A stretch of DNA of 12,853 bases from an uncultured Alphaproteobacteria bacterium. Its GTDB lineage: Bacteria; Pseudomonadota; Alphaproteobacteria; Rs-D84. Positions 6,399 through 12,853 of this stretch are shown here, one piece after another. Positions within the stretch are counted from its first letter, which is position 1, and every line of letters starts with the position of its first letter. A program made the position numbers and the translations under genes. The stretch covers positions 1 to 12,853 of the forward strand of contig CANQCM010000018.1 of NCBI GenBank assembly GCA_947589625.1, written 5' to 3'. The notes under the pieces were generated by a model. The model was not told where the DNA came from. It saw only the letters and a program-made list of their open reading frames with translations, and searched no databases.

Positions 6399-6926
6399 AT
6401 GAATTACCCATATATGCCTAAATCTACCGCACTTTGGTTGATTGAAAATACAGCATTAACATTTGAACAAATTGCGGATTTCTGCGGTTTGCATGAACTG
6501 GAAGTAAAAAATATTGCTGATGCAGAAACATATAAATTACAAGGTCTGAACCCAATATTAAACGGTCAATTGACCCGTGAAAATATCGCAGAATGTGAAG
6601 CAGACCCGTCAAAACGTCTGGTTTTGCGTCAAGAAATTGTTGACGCGCAACAGGCACAAAACAAACAAGGCATTGGGTACACGCCCAAGATTCTGCGTCA
6701 AAATCGTTTGGGCGGAATTTTGTGGATTATTAAAAATTATCCTGAACTAACCGATGGACAAATTGCGCGCTTGATGCGCAGTACGAATCCAACGGTTGCA
6801 TCGGTACGTAATAAAACACATAAATCTTATTCGCTGATTCAGATTCAAAGCCCAATTGTGCTGGGGCTGTTGTCTGAATCTGCTTTGCGTGAAGCATTGG
6901 CAAAAGCAACAAAATCTAAAAAATAA
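6399..6926 (+). CDS. trcR: TrcR family transcriptional regulator (DUF1013)
   Basis: A 175-residue member of the alphaproteobacterial DUF1013 family, named TrcR in databases as a cell-cycle transcriptional regulator. The opening (MPKSTALWLIENTALTFEQI) is almost the family signature. Two helix-turn-helix-like segments can be seen: residues 21-40 (TFEQIADFCGLHELEVKNI) and about 117-138 (LTDGQIARLMRSTNPTVASV). Between them lies NGQLTRENI, also typical of the family. The C-terminus (about 145-175) has SPIVLGLLSESAL and then a lysine-rich tail. The start is supported by AAAAGGAA (6386-6393). It precedes rpoD by 35 bases on the same strand, so the two are probably co-transcribed; that would link the abundance of this regulator to that of the main sigma factor, which is inference. 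Family membership is clear; the exact role is known only from relatives. Confidence 0.88.
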   Translation: MNYPYMPKSTALWLIENTALTFEQIADFCGLHELEVKNIADAETYKLQGLNPILNGQLTRENIAECEADPSKRLVLRQEIVDAQQAQNKQGIGYTPKILRQNRLGGILWIIKNYPELTDGQIARLMRSTNPTVASVRNKTHKSYSLIQIQSPIVLGLLSESALREALAKATKSKK

Positions 6927-6961
6927 TCATCTGCAAAATTTCCACCGCGGGGGATTAACAA

Positions 6962-9052
6962 ATGGTAAAAAAGATAGACGACGCAACAAAACTGCTGATT
7001 GATTCATTGCCAGAAAATTTGCAAAAATTGGCAACTTCCGCAATCGAGGTTGGTTATATGTCGCAAACAGAATTTAATGCGGCAACTGACGCAGATGAAG
7101 TGCCAGACGGCGAACGCGAAGAAGTGCTGGATTTCTTTCGTCAGGATTTGGGACTGGAAATCTTGGAAACAGACGCGTTTACCAAAGATATGGAAGATTA
7201 TTACGACGACGATGACGACAATGTTCGCAAGGGTCGCGATATTCTTGATGCCGATGCAGAACAGGTTGATGTCACAGACGAAGATTACGAACATTATGCC
7301 AAACAATTGGAACGCAGTAATACAGGTGGTTTGGCGTTGGGGCCACAAGATTCTGTGCAATCATACCTGAAACAAATTGGCATGGTGCAATTATTGACCG
7401 CCAGTGGCGAAGTCGCCATTGCACAACGTATAGAGGCTGCATCACGGTTAATGGTATATGGTCTGTGCGAAAGCCCAATGACTATCAAGGCAATGTTGGA
7501 TTGGTACCAGCAATTGTTGAACGGCGATATTCGGTTGCGCTATATCTTGAATCTGGAAGTTATGTATTCGTCTGAATCCGAACAAAAATCGCTGGCGGCA
7601 TTATCTGAAACATTAAAGTCCAAAGGTGTTGAACAAGTTGAAGATTTGAACGAAGAGGACTTGGACGAATTGACAGAATCAACTGTTATGGACGATGAAT
7701 CTGACGAAGACGATGAAGACGGCGAAGAATCAGATGACGAAGATGCAAAGAAAGAAGACAGTTCGCGCAGTACATCTGGCGTGCCAATTCCTGTGATGGA
7801 AGAAGCCTTGATGCCGATGGTAACTGAATTGTTTACCAAAATTAAGCGCGTATTTAACAATATGCAAAAATTGCAATCTTTGCGGTTGGAAAAATTGCGT
7901 TCATCATCAAAATTGGACGAAGATTTGGAAAAGAAATACGCCAAAATGCGTCTGGAATTGTTTGAACACGTCAGTAAAATTCGCCTGAACGATGACCGCA
8001 TTGCCGAAATACTGGAACAATTGACCAAACGCGACCAATTGCTGATGGGACTGGAAGGCAAATTGTTGCGATTGGCAATGGCAAACAAGATTAAACGCGA
8101 AGATTTCTTGAATGAATATTTGGGCAACGAACTAAATCGCAACTGGATTAAAAAATTGGCAAAACATAAAAGTCAAGTCTGGATCAATTTTGCCACTAAA
8201 CATGAAAAAGATATTTTGAAAATTCAAGAAGACATCGCCGCAATTGCCACAGAAACAGGTCAACCAACCGCAGAATATAAAAAGGTTGTTGAATTGGTGC
8301 GTCGTGGTCAGACCGAGGCTGCACGTGCAAAACGCGAGATGATAGAGGCGAATTTGCGTCTTGTTATCAAATTTGCCAAGAAATTTAGCAATCGTGGTTT
8401 GGGGCTGGATTTTTCAGATTTGGTTCAAGACGGCAATATCGGGTTGATGAAAGCGGTTGATAAATTTGATTATCGTTTGGGTAATAAATTTTCAACATAC
8501 GCGACAAACTGGATTCAACAAGGTATTTCACGCAGTATTTCTGACCAAGCACGCACGATTCGCATTCCTGTGCATATGATAGACAATATACACAAGATTC
8601 AACGCGCATCGCGTCAATTTATGCATAAATATGGACGTAATCCCACCGCCGAAGAATTGTCCAAGATTATTTATTTGCCTGTTGATAAAATCCACAAGGC
8701 GATGAAAGTTAACCTGAAACCAATTTCACTCGAGGCACCTGTTGGCACAGAAGACGACAGTTCACGCATTGAAATTATCGCCGATGAAACCGCACGTGAC
8801 CCGTTCGTTTCTGCGGCACAAAAGAATCTGCGCGAAAGTCTGAACAAGATTTTGAACGAACTTGATCCAAAAGAAGAAACTGTCTTGCGCCAACGTTTCG
8901 GTATGAGTACGAACAAAAGCAGCACTCTGGAAGATGTTGGTAAATATATCGGTGTTACCCGTGAACGTATTCGCCAGATTGAACAAAAGGCATTAAATAA
9001 ATTAAAACACCCAACCCGTATGCGTAAATTACGTAGTTTTTGGGAAGATTAA
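6962..9052 (+). CDS. rpoD: RNA polymerase primary sigma factor (sigma-70)
   Basis: Housekeeping sigma factor of 696 residues that directs RNA polymerase to -35/-10 promoters. Region 1.1 is at about 1-75. Region 1.2 (about 129-158) is followed by a large insert whose segment 228-266 is almost entirely Asp, Glu and Ser. Regions 2.1-2.4 span about 445-535 and region 3 about 536-610. Region 4.2 (about 654-690) keeps TRERIRQIE, the -35 recognition helix. Regions 2.1, 2.2 and 4.2 are strongly conserved, but region 2.3/2.4 departs from the norm: relative to E. coli, Y425 is N508, W433 is N516, R436 is Q519, A438 is G521 and T440 is S523, while F427, Y430, W434 and Q437 are kept. The ATG has GCGGGGGA about eight bases upstream. 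Probably co-transcribed with trcR; a hairpin terminator follows the stop. Confidence 0.97.
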   Translation: MVKKIDDATKLLIDSLPENLQKLATSAIEVGYMSQTEFNAATDADEVPDGEREEVLDFFRQDLGLEILETDAFTKDMEDYYDDDDDNVRKGRDILDADAEQVDVTDEDYEHYAKQLERSNTGGLALGPQDSVQSYLKQIGMVQLLTASGEVAIAQRIEAASRLMVYGLCESPMTIKAMLDWYQQLLNGDIRLRYILNLEVMYSSESEQKSLAALSETLKSKGVEQVEDLNEEDLDELTESTVMDDESDEDDEDGEESDDEDAKKEDSSRSTSGVPIPVMEEALMPMVTELFTKIKRVFNNMQKLQSLRLEKLRSSSKLDEDLEKKYAKMRLELFEHVSKIRLNDDRIAEILEQLTKRDQLLMGLEGKLLRLAMANKIKREDFLNEYLGNELNRNWIKKLAKHKSQVWINFATKHEKDILKIQEDIAAIATETGQPTAEYKKVVELVRRGQTEAARAKREMIEANLRLVIKFAKKFSNRGLGLDFSDLVQDGNIGLMKAVDKFDYRLGNKFSTYATNWIQQGISRSISDQARTIRIPVHMIDNIHKIQRASRQFMHKYGRNPTAEELSKIIYLPVDKIHKAMKVNLKPISLEAPVGTEDDSSRIEIIADETARDPFVSAAQKNLRESLNKILNELDPKEETVLRQRFGMSTNKSSTLEDVGKYIGVTRERIRQIEQKALNKLKHPTRMRKLRSFWED

Positions 9053-9059
9053 ATTTCTC

Positions 9060-9085
9060 GCGCCCACTTGTGGGCGCATTTTATT
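9060..9085 (+). terminator. Rho-independent terminator after rpoD
   Basis: A perfect eight-base-pair stem GCGCCCAC/GTGGGCGC (9060-9067 with 9070-9077) with a two-base TT loop, in effect a CTTG tetraloop, followed by ATTTTATT. The T tract is short and interrupted, so some read-through into the next gene is plausible. That would explain why no separate promoter is seen there. Confidence 0.8.
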
Positions 9086-9101
9086 GAAAGGAATATAAAA
9101 C

Positions 9102-9839
9102 ATGGAAAAACATTTATTGTTATTATGCACAGGATTATCAGGCAGTGGCAAAACCACATTTATTAAAACATATTTGCCGTCTGACAAGTTTTATAATTTG
9201 AAATCAATAACTACACGCAAACCACGCGAAAACGAACTGTACGGGGCAAATTATTATTTTGAATCAGAATCTGAATTTGAATCAGAACCCAAGGTAACAA
9301 ATCTGTGGGTAAATCAAGAAATATGGAATCCTGGTATGCCTAAATGGCAATATGGTGTCCCCGAATGCGAAGTTTATGCACATATTGGTTATAATCTGGT
9401 CTATGATGTAATTCAGCCCATGTATGCGCGTCAGATGATAGATTGGTTTAACAATAATAATTTGGATAAAATCTACACTTATTGTGTTCTGTATTTTATA
9501 CCGCCACAAAATCAATCTAAAATTGTCCAAGAACGGTCAAATATGCCAAATGACGCGCAAGTACGCAAAATGAATACTTGCGACCCGATTGATTTCTTGC
9601 GTGTTGGTTTAACGCCTGATTTCATGGTGAAATCGTCTGCCGAAGAAACAATTATTTTACCAAAATTGACCCAGTTAATTCAAAATTCGCCCGTGCCACA
9701 AAAAATGCAACAATCTGATGTGCCACATAAATATGAACAAAAGGCAAAATTGTTGCGCGACCAAGGTATTGATGACATATTCAATCACCCGTTTGATGTG
9801 TCTGTGATAACCAAATTCCGCACCAATAAAACACGATAA
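9102..9839 (+). CDS. Guanylate-kinase-like P-loop protein, diverged
   Basis: A 245-residue protein with a Walker A motif (GLSGSGKT, 11-18) and a GMP-binding-like segment TTRKPRENELYGANYYF (37-53), where R39, R42 and a tyrosine align with the GMP contacts of guanylate kinases. Further resemblances are QYG (83-85) at the position of the family NYYG, and QERSNMPNDAQVRKM (143-157) at the position of the lid and following helix. It is longer than typical Gmk (about 205), with an acidic ESESEFESEP stretch at 54-63 and a C-terminal tail (about 198-245) unlike the family. The lid Arg pattern is weak, so it may not be the cell's housekeeping Gmk; a specialised nucleotide kinase or P-loop protein of other function is possible. 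AAAGGAA lies about nine bases before the ATG. Transcription probably comes by read-through from rpoD. Its stop lies five bases from that of the convergent AlkD-like gene, with no terminator between. Confidence 0.75.
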   Translation: MEKHLLLLCTGLSGSGKTTFIKTYLPSDKFYNLKSITTRKPRENELYGANYYFESESEFESEPKVTNLWVNQEIWNPGMPKWQYGVPECEVYAHIGYNLVYDVIQPMYARQMIDWFNNNNLDKIYTYCVLYFIPPQNQSKIVQERSNMPNDAQVRKMNTCDPIDFLRVGLTPDFMVKSSAEETIILPKLTQLIQNSPVPQKMQQSDVPHKYEQKAKLLRDQGIDDIFNHPFDVSVITKFRTNKTR

Positions 9840-9844
9840 ATTCA

Positions 9845-10552
9845 TTATAACTTCATTGCCGCAGCACGCATTTCAGGCGAAAATTTTTCAATTGCATAAC
9901 GAAATGCAATCCGTGGCATAATATTACGGCGCGCCGATATGAAATCAAATACGCGTTGTGGCGCGACAATTCCAGCATTTTTCAATGCCCAACCATAGCC
10001 CTTGATAACCATTTCGTCTGTGTCATGAATCAGCAAGTCAGAAATCGCAAAAACATCGTCTAAAAACAAGCCTTGCCGTGCCAACATAACAAACGCAACA
10101 GGTGCACCACGACGCACCCAACGATTTTCAGATTTGACCCATTTGTATGTGCGTCGCGCCAACATCGGATACATTCTGATTAATTCACCAATACATGTGT
10201 GCGAAAAATCATCACAATTTGCCCAATTTGAAATATAAGAATTTAACCAGTTTTCAAATATTTCAAAATCTGACATCTGGTATTTGCGATGTATTTTATC
10301 CAGCAATCCAATTGCCACTGCAATTGTTTCTTGATACCCCGTTTGCATTAATTCCGCAATAACCATTAACGCATCATTATGACGCAGAGATTTGATAAGC
10401 TTGCCATTATTTTTAACAACCAGTTTAATTTCAGGATTCATCAATCCCATCAGTTTAACAGGTTCTTTGAAAAAATATCTTATGCGTTCAATATTTTCAG
10501 GCTTTGCTGCCGCTTTAATCTGGTCAAAAATAATTTGTGTTTCATTTCGCAT
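9845..10552 (-). CDS. AlkD-like DNA alkylation repair protein (HEAT-repeat)
   Basis: A 235-residue all-helical protein resembling the AlkD/AlkC family, whose members are HEAT-like DNA glycosylases that excise alkylated bases such as 3- and 7-methylpurines without flipping them. Family-like motifs are NWANCDDFSHTCIG (109-122; W110 and D114 near the expected catalytic Trp and Asp), KSENRWVRRGA (140-150) and VIKGYGWALKNAG (182-194, ending a HEAT helix with W188). These resemble the positions of W109, D113, R148 and W187 in Bacillus AlkD, aligned by eye. The ATG shares its A with the last base of the upstream gene's TAA (TAATG overlap) and has no Shine-Dalgarno of its own, so translation is coupled to the coiled-coil membrane protein. 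Some AlkD-like proteins lack glycosylase activity, so the fold and family are likely but the enzyme activity is inferred. Confidence 0.8.
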   Translation of the reverse strand: MRNETQIIFDQIKAAAKPENIERIRYFFKEPVKLMGLMNPEIKLVVKNNGKLIKSLRHNDALMVIAELMQTGYQETIAVAIGLLDKIHRKYQMSDFEIFENWLNSYISNWANCDDFSHTCIGELIRMYPMLARRTYKWVKSENRWVRRGAPVAFVMLARQGLFLDDVFAISDLLIHDTDEMVIKGYGWALKNAGIVAPQRVFDFISARRNIMPRIAFRYAIEKFSPEMRAAAMKL

Positions 10553-12498
10553 TAAATATTACCGCGCAATGCAGTGTAGACGCGCCCTAAATCAGTTTTT
10601 AATAATGTCGCAGACACTTTGTCTGCATTGTCTGCAGATTGTGCTGCGGTTAAAATTTTATCAAAACTGCGAACAAATTGATTTGCTTGGGAACGGAACA
10701 CCGCATCAGATTTCAACAAATCGCGAATCTGTTTTTTGTCTGCGGTGCCCAGCATTTTTGCCAACCATTTGGAAAAGATTTTTTTGTCGCCTGCATGATA
10801 TTTTTTCCACACTACATCAGGTATTTCTGCCCCAGACGCACGGGTTAAATCTAATGATAATTCGTGCATTTTGTCCATCATACGTTCTGTCTGTGCCAAG
10901 AAATCAACCCCACTGACGCGACCATAAGTTGTATTTGGGTTAACATTTATAGCCTCCATTGGCGTGGTAGCGCGCGCAACCATCATTTGTTTATTTAATG
11001 TTTGCATTGTGTTTACAGCCTTGGCGTAATCAGACATCAAATCAATCATTTGTTGACGCGATTGCCCCGCCAAATCTTGCAATTGTGCTGCAGAATTTGC
11101 AACCGCATCGGTTGATTCTGATACTGTTGTTTTCATCTGATTGATATGGTCGTTTAACGATTGCACAATCTTTTCCAGATTTTCACTTGCCGCGGCAGAA
11201 CCACTTGATAAATCGGGCAGGGCAGCAAAATATCTTTCTATCAATTCAGACAATGGTTGCAATTGCGCGGTCGTTTCGGCAGACATTTTTATCAGATTTT
11301 CCGATTGTCCCGATAATTGTGTATGCGCAGTATTCATTTCAATCAATGTTTCGCGCACACCTGTGGCCATTGCACGCACAGATTCTGAAAAAGCGGTGGC
11401 AGCATTGCGCGTATTTTCTAGTGTTGTGTTTGCAACCCCAGAAACAGTTTTCAATTCGCCAACCACCCCAGTTGCAAATTCTTTTATTTCGCCATTAAAT
11501 TTGTTGGTCAATGTTGATAATTCTGTTGTAATGCCACGCACCGCGCTTTCTGTGCCAGTTGCAGACGACATCAATGTTTCAACCGCATCGCTTAATTTGC
11601 GAATTTGTTTTTCAACAGACGATTCTGCCAACCGCACTTGCCCACCAACCACATTTGCCGTATTGGTCAAAGTGTTCATTTGGCTGGTCAATTGTTTCTT
11701 GGCTTGTTTACCAAACGCGTCCAGTTTATTCAAATGGGCATCTAATGATTTTTCATGATTTTCCATAACAGAATTATATTCTGCCGCAGACGATTTTACT
11801 TGTTCAAAACCTGTGGCGGTTGATTGCGCCAGTTCTGATAATTGTTGGCGCAATGATTCTGATTCTTGTGAAAATGTGTGCATTTGTTCGTCATTGTGCG
11901 TAAATTCATCTGATAATTGCGCCGATAATTGTTTTCCAGATTCAATCCATGCATCAATTTGGCTTTTTATTTGGTCGGCACGCGCGGTCGCGTTTGTTGT
12001 TGTGTTTTCAATCTGGGTCATCAGTTCATTTACTGTGGCGCTGAATTTATCTGTTGCAGATTCCACATCTAACCATTTATTTGATTCAACAATTGCGCCC
12101 AATCCAGACACAGTATTGTCTAGCCGTTGCGACATCGTTGCCATTTTTTTTGTTGCCGCGTCTGCAGTATCAACCAACGCATCGTTTTGATCAGTTAATT
12201 GCTGTTTTAATTCGTTCGCTGCTGCAATTTGTGAATTTAATGTATCGCGTATATTTTGAAAGCACGCGTCAATGCGCGAAATTTCGTCTGACAGAATTGT
12301 ATGCAAAACGCGTGCCGCATCAGCGACTTTGACGCGTTCTGGGCTTGTCATCAATGTTAACAAAGAATTCATCACGCGTTGAGAACGGCGCGACACAAAA
12401 AACAATATACACAACGCCACCAGACCGAATAACCCGATTACACCACCAACAATTAAAGGCAAAGTATTATTAAAAAATATAAAGTTATCGGCTGACAT
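10552..12498 (-). CDS. Membrane-anchored coiled-coil protein of unknown function
   Basis: A 648-residue protein with one N-terminal membrane segment (about 13-36, TLPLIVGGVIGLFGLVALCI) followed by RRSQR, so the rest should be cytoplasmic. Residues about 60-520 are a very long helical coiled coil rich in Ala, Ser, Thr, Glu and Gln with few aromatics. About 530-648 is a compact domain with more aromatics (GVDFLAQTERMMDKM, WKKYHAGDKKIF, TDLGRVYTALRG). From memory, a similar tail occurs in uncharacterised alphaproteobacterial coiled-coil membrane proteins. The heptads resemble chemoreceptor signalling domains, but there is no HAMP domain and no receptor hairpin tip that I can recognise. The frame is open 25 codons further upstream, but the ATG at 12496-12498 has AGGGGAG close by and begins just before the membrane helix. 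First gene of a two-gene operon with the AlkD-like gene; I do not assign a function. Confidence 0.85.
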   Translation of the reverse strand: MSADNFIFFNNTLPLIVGGVIGLFGLVALCILFFVSRRSQRVMNSLLTLMTSPERVKVADAARVLHTILSDEISRIDACFQNIRDTLNSQIAAANELKQQLTDQNDALVDTADAATKKMATMSQRLDNTVSGLGAIVESNKWLDVESATDKFSATVNELMTQIENTTTNATARADQIKSQIDAWIESGKQLSAQLSDEFTHNDEQMHTFSQESESLRQQLSELAQSTATGFEQVKSSAAEYNSVMENHEKSLDAHLNKLDAFGKQAKKQLTSQMNTLTNTANVVGGQVRLAESSVEKQIRKLSDAVETLMSSATGTESAVRGITTELSTLTNKFNGEIKEFATGVVGELKTVSGVANTTLENTRNAATAFSESVRAMATGVRETLIEMNTAHTQLSGQSENLIKMSAETTAQLQPLSELIERYFAALPDLSSGSAAASENLEKIVQSLNDHINQMKTTVSESTDAVANSAAQLQDLAGQSRQQMIDLMSDYAKAVNTMQTLNKQMMVARATTPMEAINVNPNTTYGRVSGVDFLAQTERMMDKMHELSLDLTRASGAEIPDVVWKKYHAGDKKIFSKWLAKMLGTADKKQIRDLLKSDAVFRSQANQFVRSFDKILTAAQSADNADKVSATLLKTDLGRVYTALRGNI

Positions 12499-12522
12499 AA
12501 ATCTCCCCTGTGATATGAATTC

Positions 12523-12551
12523 TTGCACTTCTGTGAAATATATACTAAAAT
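12523..12551 (+). promoter_or_regulatory. Possible promoter of addA
   Basis: TTGCAC (12523-12528), a 17-base spacer and TAAAAT (12546-12551; five of six matches to TATAAT). The start would be near 12558, about 18 bases before the addA ATG. The -35 is poor (three of six). Confidence 0.4.
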
Positions 12552-12567
12552 TCAACGAATAAAGCAA
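12539..12567 (-). promoter_or_regulatory. Possible promoter of the coiled-coil/AlkD operon
   Basis: On the minus strand: TTGCTT (12562-12567), a 17-base spacer and TATATA (12539-12544); a slightly better TATATT lies two bases further on with a 19-base spacer. It overlaps the possible addA promoter face to face, so the two could interfere with each other. Confidence 0.4.
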
Positions 12568-12575
12568 GGGCATAA

Positions 12576-12853
12576 ATGGCAGAATTTATAAAACTTACAC
12601 CGCAACAAGACGCCGCGGCAAATCCAACATCAAATGTATGGGTTCAGGCAAACGCTGGCACTGGAAAAACCAAGGTTTTGGTTCGCCGTCTGTTGCGTAT
12701 TTTATTCCGTGGTGGTGCAGATGATGGCAATGGAATTTTATGCCTGACATATACAAATGCTGGGGCTGGCGAAATGCGTAATCGTATTTTGCAAGAATTA
12801 CGCGATTGGGCGCATGAATCAGACGAAAATTTGCGTGATTTGTTGTCTGATAT
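12576..12853 (+). CDS. addA: Double-strand break repair helicase AddA (3' end outside window)
   Basis: The first 92 residues of a UvrD/Rep-type superfamily 1 helicase. AddA forms the AddAB helicase-nuclease that resects double-strand ends for RecA-dependent repair in alphaproteobacteria. Visible parts are a Q-motif (LTPQQDAAANP, 7-17), Walker A (ANAGTGKTK, 25-33) and motif Ia (ILCLTYTNAGAGEMRNRI, 54-71). The opening WVQANAGTGKT and LCLTYTNAGAGEM are close to alphaproteobacterial AddA rather than UvrD, RecB or PcrA. The start is supported by AAGGG (12566-12570) five bases before the ATG. In relatives addA lies beside addB; the next gene cannot be seen here. It is divergent from the coiled-coil/AlkD operon, with 77 bases between the two start codons. 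Confidence 0.88.
   Translation, partial: MAEFIKLTPQQDAAANPTSNVWVQANAGTGKTKVLVRRLLRILFRGGADDGNGILCLTYTNAGAGEMRNRILQELRDWAHESDENLRDLLSD

Noticed and set aside
7540..8142. 200-codon open frame on the minus strand inside rpoD, rich in Ser
   Set aside because: It is the antisense shadow of the acidic and Leu-rich coding sequence of rpoD (GAA/GAT codons read as TTC/ATC); no family resemblance.
11141..11758. 205-codon open frame on the plus strand inside the coiled-coil gene
   Set aside because: Antisense of the Ser/Thr/Ala-rich coiled coil; no start signal and no domain.
10552..12498. Coiled-coil protein as a chemoreceptor or as ZorA of a Zorya defence system
   Set aside because: There is one membrane helix rather than the MotA-like set of ZorA, no recognisable HAMP domain or receptor hairpin tip, and no ZorB, CheA or CheW neighbour in view.
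12499..12573. 25-codon N-terminal extension of the coiled-coil membrane protein
   Set aside because: The ATG at 12498 has AGGGGAG directly upstream, and the extension would run across the candidate promoter region to within three bases of the addA start.
9102..12853. A phage-defence island around the P-loop kinase, AlkD-like protein and AddA
   Set aside because: There are no transposase, integrase, restriction, toxin or nuclease genes in view; codon use looks like that of the flanking housekeeping genes, and AddA and AlkD-like proteins are chromosomal repair genes.

Overview
The window looks like chromosomal housekeeping DNA from an alphaproteobacterium with a fairly AT-rich genome. Lineage evidence: a TrcR (DUF1013) regulator, a family essentially confined to Alphaproteobacteria; an alphaproteobacterial-type RpoD with a large acidic non-conserved insert; an AddA-type helicase; and an ihfB-like gene next to accD, which recalls (from memory) an arrangement seen in other alphaproteobacteria. 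I cannot name genus or species. An uncultured or host-associated lineage is possible but not shown. I see no insertion sequence, phage gene, CRISPR array or clear sign of recent transfer.

Layout, left to right. (1) The 3' part of a periplasmic N-acetylmuramoyl-L-alanine amidase (AmiC type). (2) A tRNA-Ser(CGA) gene followed 15 bases later by a small alkyltransferase-like protein (ATL), ending at a two-way terminator. (3) On the minus strand, an ihfB-like gene and a fused accD-accA gene in one operon. (4) A peroxiredoxin with a Met/His/Cys-rich N-terminal extension and its own terminator. (5) tRNA-Ser(GCT), then cysS. (6) trcR and rpoD, apparently one transcription unit, ending in a terminator, then a diverged guanylate-kinase-like P-loop protein. 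(7) On the minus strand, a membrane-anchored coiled-coil protein translationally coupled to an AlkD-like HEAT-repeat protein. (8) Divergent from these, the start of addA, cut by the window end.

Functional themes are envelope remodelling (amidase), fatty acid synthesis (AccDA), translation (two serine tRNAs, CysS), transcription (RpoD, TrcR, IHF), oxidative stress (peroxiredoxin) and DNA repair (ATL, AlkD-like, AddA). Several promoters can be read directly, with TTGNNN -35 elements and TATAAT-like -10 elements 16-18 bases apart.

I did not find a convincing undescribed multi-gene system. The observations most worth checking are: the primary sigma factor has Asn in place of two aromatic residues used for promoter melting (E. 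coli Y425 and W433); the peroxiredoxin has an unusual probable metal-binding N-terminus; AccD and AccA are fused; and the coiled-coil/AlkD pair sits divergent from addA.
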